From Thermoplasmata archaeon (GTDB taxonomy: Archaea > Thermoplasmatota > E2 > UBA202 > DSCA01): a stretch of 11,809 nucleotides of DNA. Numbering within the stretch: position 1 is the stretch's first letter; each line of letters starts with the position of its first letter. The notes beneath the pieces were generated by a model that saw only the letters and a list, made by a program, of their open reading frames with translations, did not search any database and was not told the DNA's origin. Shown piece by piece: positions 1 through 7,167 of the stretch. The stretch lies in contig VBQP01000022.1 in NCBI GenBank assembly GCA_008297795.1, positions 1-11,809 of the forward strand, written 5' to 3'. Made by a program: the position numbers and the translations under genes.

Positions 1-60
1 CAGATAAACGCAAATCTGTTTGTCATAGGAACAATGGTGATAGGCGTTGATGAGTGGTAA
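1..60 (+). CDS. C-terminal end of an unidentified gene (partial)
   Basis: The first frame is open from the window edge for 19 codons and closes with TAA at 58-60. The visible tail reads QINANLFVIGTMVIGVDEW, hydrophobic in the middle and acidic/aromatic at the end. That would fit a last membrane helix or a buried beta strand, but it is too short to assign to a family. The gene runs in the same direction as PEPCK, 339 bp upstream of it. A chance open stretch of this length at a window edge is quite possible, so confidence is moderate. Confidence 0.45.
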   Translation, partial: QINANLFVIGTMVIGVDEW

Positions 61-91
61 AATCACCGCCATCTGGCAGAATCTGAGAAAT

Positions 92-114
92 CCTCCATCT
101 CTTCCTTATTTTTA
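92..114 (+). terminator. Possible pyrimidine-rich terminator of the upstream gene
   Basis: A C/T-rich tract ending in TTATTTTTAG begins about 30 nt after the stop codon at 58-60. Archaeal termination commonly uses T-rich tracts without a hairpin. There is no stem here, so this is a weak, position-based call. Confidence 0.3.
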
Positions 115-369
115 GTCAAGACGGAGTAAGAAACCTCTGGGCTTAATCTCATAAAGCAAAGTTTTATCATTAACTTCCAAATATAAATTCATGCCCGAGG
201 CGATTACCGGAAATGAATTGCACGAATTGAGAGAATAAGGTAAAGCACATAAAAGAAACATTGCAGTACTCTCAAATCCAGATTTACTGGAAAAATTAAA
301 GGGGCAAGGAGGAGGCTGGCTAACGGAAAAGGGATGGACAGGTGAATAGTTGCCTTCACCATCCAAACA

Positions 370-390
370 TTTATACACCTTTATTTATTT
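370..390 (+). promoter_or_regulatory. Two TATA-like boxes upstream of PEPCK
   Basis: TTTATACA at 370-377 is centred about 26 nt before the GTG at 400. TTTATTTATTT at 380-390 is centred about 25 nt before the in-frame ATG at 409. Archaeal TATA boxes sit about 26 nt upstream of the transcription start, so either box would give an essentially leaderless mRNA, starting at GTG 400 or ATG 409 respectively. No Shine-Dalgarno sequence precedes either codon. Confidence 0.5.
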
Positions 391-399
391 CAGCCAACG

Positions 400-2073
400 G
401 TGTCCCATATGCCTTCGGGGAAAGTGAGCATAGGCGCGTTCAGAGAGAAACTTGATGATGTTTTGGGCAGTCATGCCAATATCAGGAATAACATTTCAAG
501 AAGGGAGATGATAGAGGAGGCGGTCGCAAACAAAGAAGCGCTTATTTCAAAAAATGGAGCGCTTGCAACCTGGACACCTCCTGAATCCACAGGGAGAAGT
601 CCGAAAGATACCGTTATCGTCCGCCATCCTGAAAGTGAGGGAAACATAGACTGGGATTCCCCCAACAATATTCCCATCGAACCCGAAACATTTGAAATGA
701 TTCTTTATGATGCCCTAAAAACCATTGAGGGAAAAGAAAAAATATACATAACAGACAGGGTGCTGGGGGCAGACCCCTCATGGGCATTGCCTACCAGAAC
801 AATAACAGACCATGCCCTGACTGCTCTTTTCACAGACAACATGTTCCGTCCTGTTCCCGATGATATAGAAAAAAGCGTGTTCTATGGAGAGGAATTCATC
901 CTTCTCACTCTTCCGTACGATAAACTGGAGGAAGTGAAATATGAGGGACGACTGAGAAAACTAAGGAACGGAAAAACCTCGAATATGGTTGTTGCAATGG
1001 ACTTTGATAACAAATTAGGCGTTGTTTACGGCTCTGCCTATCAGGGCTCCGTGAAAAAACTCATGTTCACCGTTATGAACTATTTGCTTCCGGATAAGGG
1101 AATACTTCCACTTCACTGCTCGGCAAACGACGGGGAGGGCGGTTCTGCCCTTCTTCTCGGATTGTCTGGCACGGGAAAGACCACCCTCTCTGCTGACCCC
1201 CGCCGCGCCCTGCTTGGGGATGATGAACATGGCTGGAGCGATGAGGGAATAGCAAACTTTGAGAACGGATGCTACGCCAAGATGATAGACATAAAAAAGG
1301 AAAAGGAGCCCGAGATATACAATGCTGTGATGCACAAAGACGACTGGAGAGAGCACGGAGCCATAGTTGAGAATGCCATGATGTATCCCAACGGGAAATT
1401 CGATTTCTCGGACAGCAGGCTGACGCAGAATTCAAGGGCTTCATATCCGCTCACCTATCTGTCAAACGTGAAAACGTCCTCAAGGGCAGGACACCCGAAA
1501 ACAATTCTTTTCCTCACAGCAGATGCAAATGGCGTTATCCCGCCTGTTGCAAAACTTAATAGAAATCAGGCGATGCTGTGGTTTTTGATGGGATATACAA
1601 GCAAACTTGCAGGTACAGAAACAGGAATAGATGAGCCTGTATCTGTTTTTTCCAGATTTTTCGGAGAGCCATTCATGCCCCGCAATCCTGATGTCTATGC
1701 AACAATGCTCGGGGAAAAAATGAAGAAACACAGCACCAGCGTTTATCTCATAAATACAGGATGGACAGGCGGTCCTTATGGTATTGGGGAGCGTATAGAC
1801 ATTGATTACACAAGGGCTATGGTCGATGCTGCATTGACTGGAAAACTCGAGAATGTGAAATATAGAAGGCATCCTTTCTTTAAGGTAATGGTTCCCGATA
1901 ATTGTCCAGGTGTGCCAGACGAAATACTCTGGCCAAGAAATACATGGAAAGACAAGGAAAAATACGACGAAAGGGCAGAGAAGGTTGCAAAAGATTTCAG
2001 AATGCACTTTGAAAAGGCATACAGCAACAAAAACATTGACGAAGAAATTGTGAGAGAGTGCCCGGGCTTCTAA
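400..2073 (+). CDS. pckA: Phosphoenolpyruvate carboxykinase (ATP), EC 4.1.1.49
   Basis: This cytosolic enzyme converts oxaloacetate plus ATP to PEP, CO2 and ADP, the entry step of gluconeogenesis. It has 557 residues from GTG 400 (554 from ATG 409), close to the 520-550 usual for the ATP family. Landmarks numbered from GTG 400: GRSPKD at 65-70 (substrate Arg66); YQGSVKK at 214-220, the metal/substrate lysine region; P-loop GLSGTGKTT at 254-262; kinase-2 GDDEHGW at 273-279; NSRASYP at 344-350; then TGWTGGPYGIGERI and a C-terminal YDERAEKVAKDF helix. The P-loop and GDDEHGW forms identify the ATP rather than the GTP family. In the lysine motif the usual Tyr-Ala-Gly-Glu-Met-Lys-Lys reads Tyr-Gln-Gly-Ser-Val-Lys-Lys. 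It converges on fbp. No SD is visible, so the start is uncertain between 400 and 409; the TATA boxes allow either. Confidence 0.95.
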   Translation: MSHMPSGKVSIGAFREKLDDVLGSHANIRNNISRREMIEEAVANKEALISKNGALATWTPPESTGRSPKDTVIVRHPESEGNIDWDSPNNIPIEPETFEMILYDALKTIEGKEKIYITDRVLGADPSWALPTRTITDHALTALFTDNMFRPVPDDIEKSVFYGEEFILLTLPYDKLEEVKYEGRLRKLRNGKTSNMVVAMDFDNKLGVVYGSAYQGSVKKLMFTVMNYLLPDKGILPLHCSANDGEGGSALLLGLSGTGKTTLSADPRRALLGDDEHGWSDEGIANFENGCYAKMIDIKKEKEPEIYNAVMHKDDWREHGAIVENAMMYPNGKFDFSDSRLTQNSRASYPLTYLSNVKTSSRAGHPKTILFLTADANGVIPPVAKLNRNQAMLWFLMGYTSKLAGTETGIDEPVSVFSRFFGEPFMPRNPDVYATMLGEKMKKHSTSVYLINTGWTGGPYGIGERIDIDYTRAMVDAALTGKLENVKYRRHPFFKVMVPDNCPGVPDEILWPRNTWKDKEKYDERAEKVAKDFRMHFEKAYSNKNIDEEIVRECPGF

Positions 2074-2075
2074 GC

Positions 2076-2091
2076 AAAATAAAGCGGGAAG
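2076..2091 (-). terminator. Possible T-rich terminator of fbp in the convergent gap
   Basis: Read on the minus strand, the gap just past the fbp stop reads CCGCTTTATTTTGCTT. It is T-rich with no hairpin, as many archaeal terminators are. The plus strand shows no equivalent T-tract after the PEPCK stop, so PEPCK transcripts may run on antisense to the fbp 3' end. Confidence 0.3.
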
Positions 2092-2104
2092 AGGATAGGG
2101 AAGA

Positions 2105-3217
2105 TTACTCTATATCCTCAAACCTCCCCTTCAACCTGTCCATGACTTTTGGAAGAGTTGTGTATTCCATGTCTGCCAGCGGCAGGCGGTGCGGCTCAAA
2201 TGGCCCATGCCTGCGCATGTAATCTGTCACCTCCATTGCTTTTCTGCGGGTGTAATCGAAGCCAGGGTCATCAAACAAGTCAGCAGGACCTGTCATTTTT
2301 CCATCTTTTATCTGAAAACCAAGGGCGACAACTCTCGGCGGTCCATCAAAGCGGGTACACTTTGCCTGCTCCACGGACACGGGCATTATGGGCCCGTTGT
2401 GCGAGCCTCTCATCCATCCAGAAACAAGATGGGGGAATGCAAAACCTTCCAGAACTTCTCCGAGAGCAGGAAGTCCCGACTGGGCACGAACAGCGGCAAC
2501 AGGGTCATCTTTGCCAACATATTCCCCTGCAATCTGATACAACTTTTCTGTTGATATCACTGCAACAGGCTCATCTGCGGGGAGTTTCCCTCCCTCCTTC
2601 GGATAAACCCTCTTTATTACAAACCTCGATTTTGCGCCTATCAGTGCAAGGGCACTGTACATCTCTTCTGGCATATTCATGAAGACTTTCTTGTGCTCCA
2701 GAATATCCCATATCTCCAATCTGAAACCTGCATGAACCGATGGGTCTATAACGAGGCCTGCGGTATTGAATGGATCAGCAAAAATTTTGAATATGGGCAG
2801 GTTGAAGGCGCCCGGCTCTGTCTTGTCCATCAAAAATGCAATGAGCGGCTCGGATTTCCTTTCGGTGAATTCCATCTCAGCCACGCCAGGTCCCATTCCC
2901 CGTATATTGCCTGAAAAAGCGTCTTTCAGCAAATCCTGCCCTGCGCCATATAACCCGAGGGATTTTGCTATTTCTGTTGCCTTTCTGAAAGTGTCCCAGG
3001 CAAGGGAATGAATTTCCTCATTGTTTTCTCCCCTGTTGTGGGTCATCAGCAGTTCAAGGTCATCGCCACAATGTGTCACATGAAAATCTATCAGCAAACC
3101 ATTTTTCTTTGCCTCTGAAAGGTTTTTCTCAGCGATTTCAATAAGTTCCCTATGAACAGAGGAATGGCCCGGGAAACCTCCTACATCTGCCTTTATAATA
3201 CTGAATGTGGTTCTCAT
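2105..3217 (-). CDS. fbp: Fructose-1,6-bisphosphate aldolase/phosphatase (archaeal type V)
   Basis: This bifunctional gluconeogenic enzyme condenses dihydroxyacetone phosphate and glyceraldehyde-3-phosphate to FBP and then hydrolyses it to fructose-6-phosphate in the same remodelled active site. At 370 residues it is of typical length. Metal-binding residues visible by family pattern are Asp11 and His18 (KADVGGFPGH), Asp52-Asp53 (HCGDDLELL), Gln94 and Asp131. The aldolase residues of the Sulfolobus enzyme (Tyr229, Lys232, Tyr348) correspond here to Tyr233, Lys236 (YVGKDDP) and Tyr352, a constant offset of four. Lys236 is therefore the expected Schiff-base lysine and both activities should be intact. 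The ATG at 3217 has no SD. It lies 36 bp after the response-regulator stop, so it may be cotranscribed with the sensor genes or start from the weak TATA-like box at 3238-3246. Confidence 0.96.
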   Translation of the reverse strand: MRTTFSIIKADVGGFPGHSSVHRELIEIAEKNLSEAKKNGLLIDFHVTHCGDDLELLMTHNRGENNEEIHSLAWDTFRKATEIAKSLGLYGAGQDLLKDAFSGNIRGMGPGVAEMEFTERKSEPLIAFLMDKTEPGAFNLPIFKIFADPFNTAGLVIDPSVHAGFRLEIWDILEHKKVFMNMPEEMYSALALIGAKSRFVIKRVYPKEGGKLPADEPVAVISTEKLYQIAGEYVGKDDPVAAVRAQSGLPALGEVLEGFAFPHLVSGWMRGSHNGPIMPVSVEQAKCTRFDGPPRVVALGFQIKDGKMTGPADLFDDPGFDYTRRKAMEVTDYMRRHGPFEPHRLPLADMEYTTLPKVMDRLKGRFEDIE

Positions 3218-3237
3218 GGATATGGTAACCGGATTAA

Positions 3238-3246
3238 GTTAAAAAA
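3238..3246 (-). promoter_or_regulatory. Weak TATA-like box before fbp
   Basis: The minus strand reads TTTTTTAAC, centred about 25 nt upstream of the fbp ATG. The spacing suits a leaderless transcript, but the match is only A/T-rich and lies in a 36-bp gap between two same-strand genes. Confidence 0.3.
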
Positions 3247-3253
3247 TTTTTGC

Positions 3254-3685
3254 CTATTCCTGCTGGAAGAACATATCCACCATCTGGGAAAATTCATGGA
3301 ATGGCGTTATTCTGCCCACCACTTTATCCGTATATTCCTTTAATTTCTCGCTCCACTCTGTATCAAACCACGCTGTGTATCCCCATATTCTTGCCTCTGG
3401 ATCGATTTTCAGTATCTTTTCCGTCGTTCTCACGCCGTCCAATTTTCCTGTCCCTTTCATGTGATTCTCTATTGCCATCATATTGTCTTCTCCAGAAAGA
3501 TTCAAATCCATTATTACAAGGTCTGGCTTTTTTCCTTCGGCGAGAAGTTTTTTGTATAATTCCACACCTTCCTCGCCTGTGAGGGCGTTGTGTATTTCCA
3601 CAGGTGTCTTAATCCTGCCAAGGTTTATCTCGAGAAGTTCGTGAACCATCGGCTCATCATCAACTACCAATATTATCTTATTCAT
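3254..3685 (-). CDS. Single-domain response regulator with a loop insertion
   Basis: This is a receiver domain with no output domain (143 residues), presumably acting by protein contact in the cytosol. Acidic pair Asp9-Asp10 (VVDDEP), phospho-acceptor Asp60 (LVIMDLNL) and switch Thr104 (GYTAW) are present. Two departures are visible. About 16 extra residues separate Asp60 from the Asp-Gly (83-84) that normally follows seven residues later. The conserved Lys of the KPF motif is Thr127 (ITPF), so the residue that normally contacts the phosphoryl group is missing. I chose ATG 3685 over the in-frame GTG 3694 because GAGGGGTGA at 3691-3699 forms a Shine-Dalgarno sequence 5 nt before the ATG, and the GTG lies inside it. 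The start overlaps the sensor gene by 8 nt, which implies translational coupling and a working pair. Confidence 0.88.
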   Translation of the reverse strand: MNKIILVVDDEPMVHELLEINLGRIKTPVEIHNALTGEEGVELYKKLLAEGKKPDLVIMDLNLSGEDNMMAIENHMKGTGKLDGVRTTEKILKIDPEARIWGYTAWFDTEWSEKLKEYTDKVVGRITPFHEFSQMVDMFFQQE

Positions 3686-6677
3686 GTATTTCACCCCTCT
3701 GTGTTACATTTTTAACAACTTTTTCAACCCTTGTTATTGCATTATATGCAGATTCTATTTTTTTCTTTTGTTCATCAGGGACTTCTTCCATAACAAGGTT
3801 GAGGTATCCTTTTGCAATGGTTATGGGGTTAAAGAAATAGTGAGAGGTGTCTCTCTTGAACATTTTTTCTTCTTCCAGAACCCTCCTCATTTCTTCCTCT
3901 GCTTTTATTTTTGCTATCCCCGCCGCTATTTCCTCCGATATGCTTGAAAGTATCTTCCTTTTTTCTTTTGGCAGTGAATTTTTGGAGGAGGTTGCAATCT
4001 GTATGACCCCGTGCACCTCATTTTTTGTTATCAGCGGTATTGTGTACAACTCCCTCAGGTCATATTTTTTGTATATCGGGCGATTAAATGAGAGGGGCTC
4101 ATATTCCTGAAGATTTTCCACATATCTGGCTTCGCTGTACAAACATGCTTTTACTGCTTCCCATGGCTGGGATTTGTCTATCTCTATATTCTTTATGGAA
4201 ATTTCTTTTAGTTCATCTGGATAGCCAATATGCGCAACAGGCATGAGCATATTTTTACTGCATATGAAAATGTTGGCAAAGTCACAATCGAAAGCGTCTT
4301 TTATTACCCCCAGTATCTCTCTCCCAAGTTCATCAATACTGTTACTTCTGTTTATGCTCATGCTTATATTCAGGTAAAGTTCCGATAGTTTCCGAATTTC
4401 TTCCTCTGCTTTTATTCTTTCGGTTATATCACGAAGCATCCCGATAACTTTTACTTCCCCTTTCTTTCCTATATTTACTGTTGCCACCTCTACGGTTTTT
4501 ATCTCGCCGCTTTTTGCTATTATTCTGAATTCATACCTTTCAGGTATTTCCTCCCCCCTCCTCCTTGCCTCTTCTCTTTCTTTTATGAGTTTTATGTCTT
4601 CAGGATAGATAATATCCCAGAAACTGAAATCCTTTTTTTGCACTTCTTTTGAAGAGTAACCTGTAAGTTTCTCAAAGGCAGGGTTGACATATGAAAATCC
4701 TTCAGGTGTTATGATATATATTGCATCATTTGCATTTTCCACAACTCCCCGGAAGCGCTTCTCGCTTTCCTTCAATGCTTCCTCTGCTTTTTTACGGGCG
4801 GTTATATCTATGAGTGATACAATCGATTTTTTTGTTCCCGGAAGCAGGTCGACGGTGATAAGCATATTGAGAATATCTCCTTTCTTACTTACTGCTCTGA
4901 ATTCATACGTATTTGGCACATCCTTGGCATTCTCTCGCCTCTTTTTGTGATACTCCATCATTTTCTCGAGGTCGTCAGGATGCACAAAAGTTGGCCATTT
5001 GAGTTTTCCCTCAACCTCTTCCTTTGAGTATCCGCAGAGTTCTTCAAATCTGGAATTCACAAGGGAGATTGTCCCGTCTTCCTCTGCAATCATCATCGCC
5101 GTGCCTGTATTCTCAAAAGTTGCTCTGTATTTTTCCTCTGATGCTTTGAGAGCAGTTATATCTTCCACAGTTCCTATAAGATATTGTATCTTCCCCTTCT
5201 CATCTCTCACAATACTTGCGCTTTCCGAAATCCATATTATACTCCCATCTTTTCTATATATCTGCGATTCAAAATTTGATACCTCTCCTTCTCTCTCAAG
5301 TATTTCAAGCAATTCCTTTCTCCTGCCAGGCTCAACATATAACTGCCTGGAAATATCGGTCATGTTTTCAATAAGGTCTTCGGGGGAATCATAACCATAT
5401 ATGCGAGACAGTGCAGGGTTTACAATTATATGCTTCCCTTCTGGCGTACTCTTATATATCCCCATCACCGCATTTTCAAAAATTACCCTATAGTTTTCCT
5501 CAGCAATACGTAATTTTTTCTCTCCCTCCACTCTCTCTGTAATATCCCTCACAATTGCCTGCACGAAGAATTTCCCCTTTATTTCTATCCTGTTCAGAGA
5601 AACTTCTGTATCAAAAGGTGTTCCATCCATGCGTATATGCTTCCAGTAAAATCTCTGCGGCTCTCCTTCCAGTGCCGCATTTATTTTTTCGAGGGCTTTT
5701 TCCTTGGAATCTTTTCCGTCTGGCTGCCTTTCAGGTGAAAATTCATAAGGGGCATGGCCGATTATATTTTCTTTTTTTCTGCACCCGAATATCTCCAGTG
5801 TTTTTTTGTTGCAATCTATAAATACCTCCTTTGACATCAAAAAAATTGCATCATTTGCAGAATCAAACAGGGTGCGGTACTTTCTTTCACCGCTTATCAA
5901 TTTCTCAACTGCCTCCCCCCTTTCAGTTACATCCCTCATCATACCAAGAATTCTTATTTCTTTCCCTGGCAGAGGTATGGTGTTTACTTCAACATATTTC
6001 GTTTTTCCATCTCTGGATATTATCCTGAACTGGTATGAGGGTGGCAACTCCTTTCCTTCCTCCCGTGCCTTCTCTCTCCCCTCTATGAGTTTTATATCAT
6101 CGGGATGTATAATATCCCAGAAATTGAAATCCCTGCTGCAGAGTTCATCTGCTCTGTATCCTGTAATTTTCTCAAAGGCAGGGTTGACATATGAAAATCC
6201 TTCAGGTGTTATGATGTAAATGCCATCAAGGGCATTTTCGACAAGCATTCGGTATTTTTCTTCACTTTCCTCCAGTTCAAGTTCTGCCTTCTTTAACTTT
6301 GTTATGTCTGTGACAACACCTAGTGCATGAGCCTTTCCTTTATAGGATACTTTTGCCATCGACAGGTTTATGAAAATTTCCTTGCCATCAACTCTTTTTG
6401 CCTTCAACTCGTAAGATGCCTCCAGTAGTTCATTTTTAAGGGCTTTTTTTATGTCTTTTCTTATCTTTTCTGCATCTTTTTTTTCCAGCAAAGAAAGCAA
6501 ATTTTTGCCTTTTAATTCGTCAAATGATTTTGCACCAAATATTTTCAGAAAGGCAGGGTTTGCATATACAAGTTTGTACGAAGATGCAATGAATATGCCG
6601 TCTCTTGAGTGTTCTGCAATTATGGCATATATATCTTCATCTGCAATGAAATTTCCTTCTGATTCTGCCCGAACCAT
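3678..6677 (-). CDS. Six-PAS/GAF sensor protein ending in a HisKA-like helix pair, no ATPase domain
   Basis: A soluble multi-sensor of 999 residues with no signal peptide or membrane segment. Six PAS domains lie at roughly 14-127, 138-254, 264-382, 394-510, 515-628 and 638-755, several ending in the PAC-type DITER/DVTER motif and joined by EEKYR-type helical linkers. A GAF domain follows (about 770-925). The C-terminal 65 residues resemble a HisKA dimerisation domain: RDTSHYFFNPITIAKGY places a candidate phospho-histidine at His946. The protein stops 53 residues later, so the usual HATPase_c domain with N, G1 and G2 boxes is absent. The residue after the histidine, normally Glu or Asp, is Tyr947; Asn950 at +4 is kept. 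PAS2 and PAS6 are near-duplicates 500 residues apart. The start is ATG 6677, with GGAGA 7 nt upstream; an in-frame TTG at 6701 is an alternative. The ligand is unknown. It may act as a phosphotransfer or phosphatase partner of the overlapping regulator (inference). Confidence 0.9.
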   Translation of the reverse strand: MVRAESEGNFIADEDIYAIIAEHSRDGIFIASSYKLVYANPAFLKIFGAKSFDELKGKNLLSLLEKKDAEKIRKDIKKALKNELLEASYELKAKRVDGKEIFINLSMAKVSYKGKAHALGVVTDITKLKKAELELEESEEKYRMLVENALDGIYIITPEGFSYVNPAFEKITGYRADELCSRDFNFWDIIHPDDIKLIEGREKAREEGKELPPSYQFRIISRDGKTKYVEVNTIPLPGKEIRILGMMRDVTERGEAVEKLISGERKYRTLFDSANDAIFLMSKEVFIDCNKKTLEIFGCRKKENIIGHAPYEFSPERQPDGKDSKEKALEKINAALEGEPQRFYWKHIRMDGTPFDTEVSLNRIEIKGKFFVQAIVRDITERVEGEKKLRIAEENYRVIFENAVMGIYKSTPEGKHIIVNPALSRIYGYDSPEDLIENMTDISRQLYVEPGRRKELLEILEREGEVSNFESQIYRKDGSIIWISESASIVRDEKGKIQYLIGTVEDITALKASEEKYRATFENTGTAMMIAEEDGTISLVNSRFEELCGYSKEEVEGKLKWPTFVHPDDLEKMMEYHKKRRENAKDVPNTYEFRAVSKKGDILNMLITVDLLPGTKKSIVSLIDITARKKAEEALKESEKRFRGVVENANDAIYIITPEGFSYVNPAFEKLTGYSSKEVQKKDFSFWDIIYPEDIKLIKEREEARRRGEEIPERYEFRIIAKSGEIKTVEVATVNIGKKGEVKVIGMLRDITERIKAEEEIRKLSELYLNISMSINRSNSIDELGREILGVIKDAFDCDFANIFICSKNMLMPVAHIGYPDELKEISIKNIEIDKSQPWEAVKACLYSEARYVENLQEYEPLSFNRPIYKKYDLRELYTIPLITKNEVHGVIQIATSSKNSLPKEKRKILSSISEEIAAGIAKIKAEEEMRRVLEEEKMFKRDTSHYFFNPITIAKGYLNLVMEEVPDEQKKKIESAYNAITRVEKVVKNVTQRGEIHE
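3691..3699 (-). promoter_or_regulatory. Shine-Dalgarno sequence of the response regulator
   Basis: The minus strand reads GAGGGGTGA, then 5 nt, then ATG (3685-3683). It matches the archaeal anti-SD complement GGAGGTGA at most positions and decides the start in favour of ATG 3685. It lies inside the 3' end of the sensor gene. Confidence 0.65.
4668..4715. repeat. 48-bp exact repeat, copy in PAS6
   Basis: This segment is identical to 6168-6215, exactly 1,500 bp away. It encodes the conserved core of the sixth PAS domain (TPEGFSYVNPAFEK). The match extends to 4660 with one mismatch at 4667. Confidence 0.9.
6168..6215. repeat. 48-bp exact repeat, copy in PAS2
   Basis: Identical to 4668-4715 and in the same reading frame, encoding the same core in PAS2. 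Identity at the nucleotide level, including synonymous positions, points to domain duplication followed by recent homogenisation, or to a recent copy event. Confidence 0.9.
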
Positions 6678-6684
6678 ATCTGCA

Positions 6685-6689
6685 TCTCC
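6685..6689 (-). promoter_or_regulatory. Shine-Dalgarno sequence of the PAS sensor
   Basis: GGAGA on the minus strand, 7 nt before ATG 6677. It supports ATG 6677 over the TTG at 6701. Confidence 0.5.
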
Positions 6690-6731
6690 AACCACAAACA
6701 AATGCAGCCATAAAGTAATTTCCCCTATTTA

Positions 6732-6738
6732 CTATAAA
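6732..6738 (-). promoter_or_regulatory. TATA box for the PAS sensor and response regulator
   Basis: The minus strand reads TTTATAG in a 73-bp gap after the DUF123 stop. Transcription would start near 6709, giving a leader of about 30 nt that carries the GGAGA site. This suggests the sensor-regulator pair can be transcribed separately from mrp-DUF123. Confidence 0.5.
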
Positions 6739-6750
6739 CATTTCGGTAAT

Positions 6751-7167
6751 TTAATGGCTGACTGCCTCATAATTTTTCATCCCGGAACTTCTGAGTTTGT
6801 CCAAAATTGCTTTTGCCCCCCTTGAATAAAAAAGATGGGTTTTGCATTTGCAGTCACTTGAACCGAAACCAGCAATTCCATAAAATTCATCCTTCAGGAG
6901 AGATGCTATTCCGCATTCTTTCTTTTCCTCAATAAAAAGCACTTTTATTATCTCACCTTTCTCGAGCAAATAATCAATATGCCAGTGTTTCTTTTTATTT
7001 TTTCTCAGATGCCTTCGTATTCTGCCATCAAGTCCGCCCATCGCAGAGCCAATATATGTGTAATATCCCTTCTTGAACGATAGAATGCCGAGTTTGCCCA
7101 CCTCTATCTCTTCATCTTTTTTCAATTCTACCAGAAGAGCATATGTCCCCTTCCTCATTTCACTCAT
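6751..7167 (-). CDS. DUF123 / GIY-YIG-like (Uri superfamily) putative endonuclease
   Basis: A 138-residue stand-alone DUF123 (COG1833-type) protein. The GIY-YIG-like core is visible as GYYTYIGSA at 34-42 followed by GRIRRHL at 48-54, with Arg49 or Arg51/52 in the place of the catalytic arginine. The family signatures WHIDYLL (62-68) and GFGSSDCKCKTHLF (100-113) are complete. Cys85, Cys106, Cys108 and His111 could form a metal site (inference). A nucleic-acid-cleaving role is predicted for the family, but the substrate is not known to me. Its ATG at 7167 overlaps the mrp stop by 8 nt, so it is probably translated with mrp. There is no clear SD, and a second in-frame ATG lies at 7158. Confidence 0.88.
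   Translation of the reverse strand: MSEMRKGTYALLVELKKDEEIEVGKLGILSFKKGYYTYIGSAMGGLDGRIRRHLRKNKKKHWHIDYLLEKGEIIKVLFIEEKKECGIASLLKDEFYGIAGFGSSDCKCKTHLFYSRGAKAILDKLRSSGMKNYEAVSH

Larger units (their letters stand above)
61..399. other. Intergenic region without a convincing gene
   Basis: No ORF here resembles a known family. A minus-strand frame of 88 codons (112-378, GTG start) has a composition rich in Ser, Pro, Phe and Cys, no recognisable motif, and starts inside the PEPCK promoter; I do not accept it. A purine-rich patch at 301-316 contains a GGAGGAGG-like run, but the nearest downstream ATG opens only three codons. A pyrimidine-rich, T-rich stretch lies at about 92-114 and the PEPCK promoter at 370-390. 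I saw no tRNA-like cloverleaf. Confidence 0.5.

Noticed and set aside
301..326. G-rich patch as a possible quadruplex or ribosome-binding site
   Set aside because: Only two-G runs for most of its length, and the following ATG opens just three codons.
112..378. 88-codon minus-strand frame upstream of PEPCK
   Set aside because: GTG start inside the PEPCK promoter, no recognisable motif, composition unlike neighbouring proteins, no SD.
1015..2036. Several antisense frames of 60-175 codons across PEPCK
   Set aside because: They are shadows of a strongly conserved coding frame on the other strand and show no family motifs.
3692..3694. GTG start for the response regulator
   Set aside because: It lies inside the Shine-Dalgarno sequence that serves ATG 3685, and receiver domains typically begin a few residues before the first beta strand, as the ATG gives.
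6637..6711. 24-residue minus-strand ORF whose ATG lies at the predicted transcription start of the sensor gene and overlaps the sensor start
   Set aside because: It could be a leaderless upstream ORF, but it is rich in Arg and Cys, resembles out-of-frame reading of the sensor start, and nothing independent supports it.
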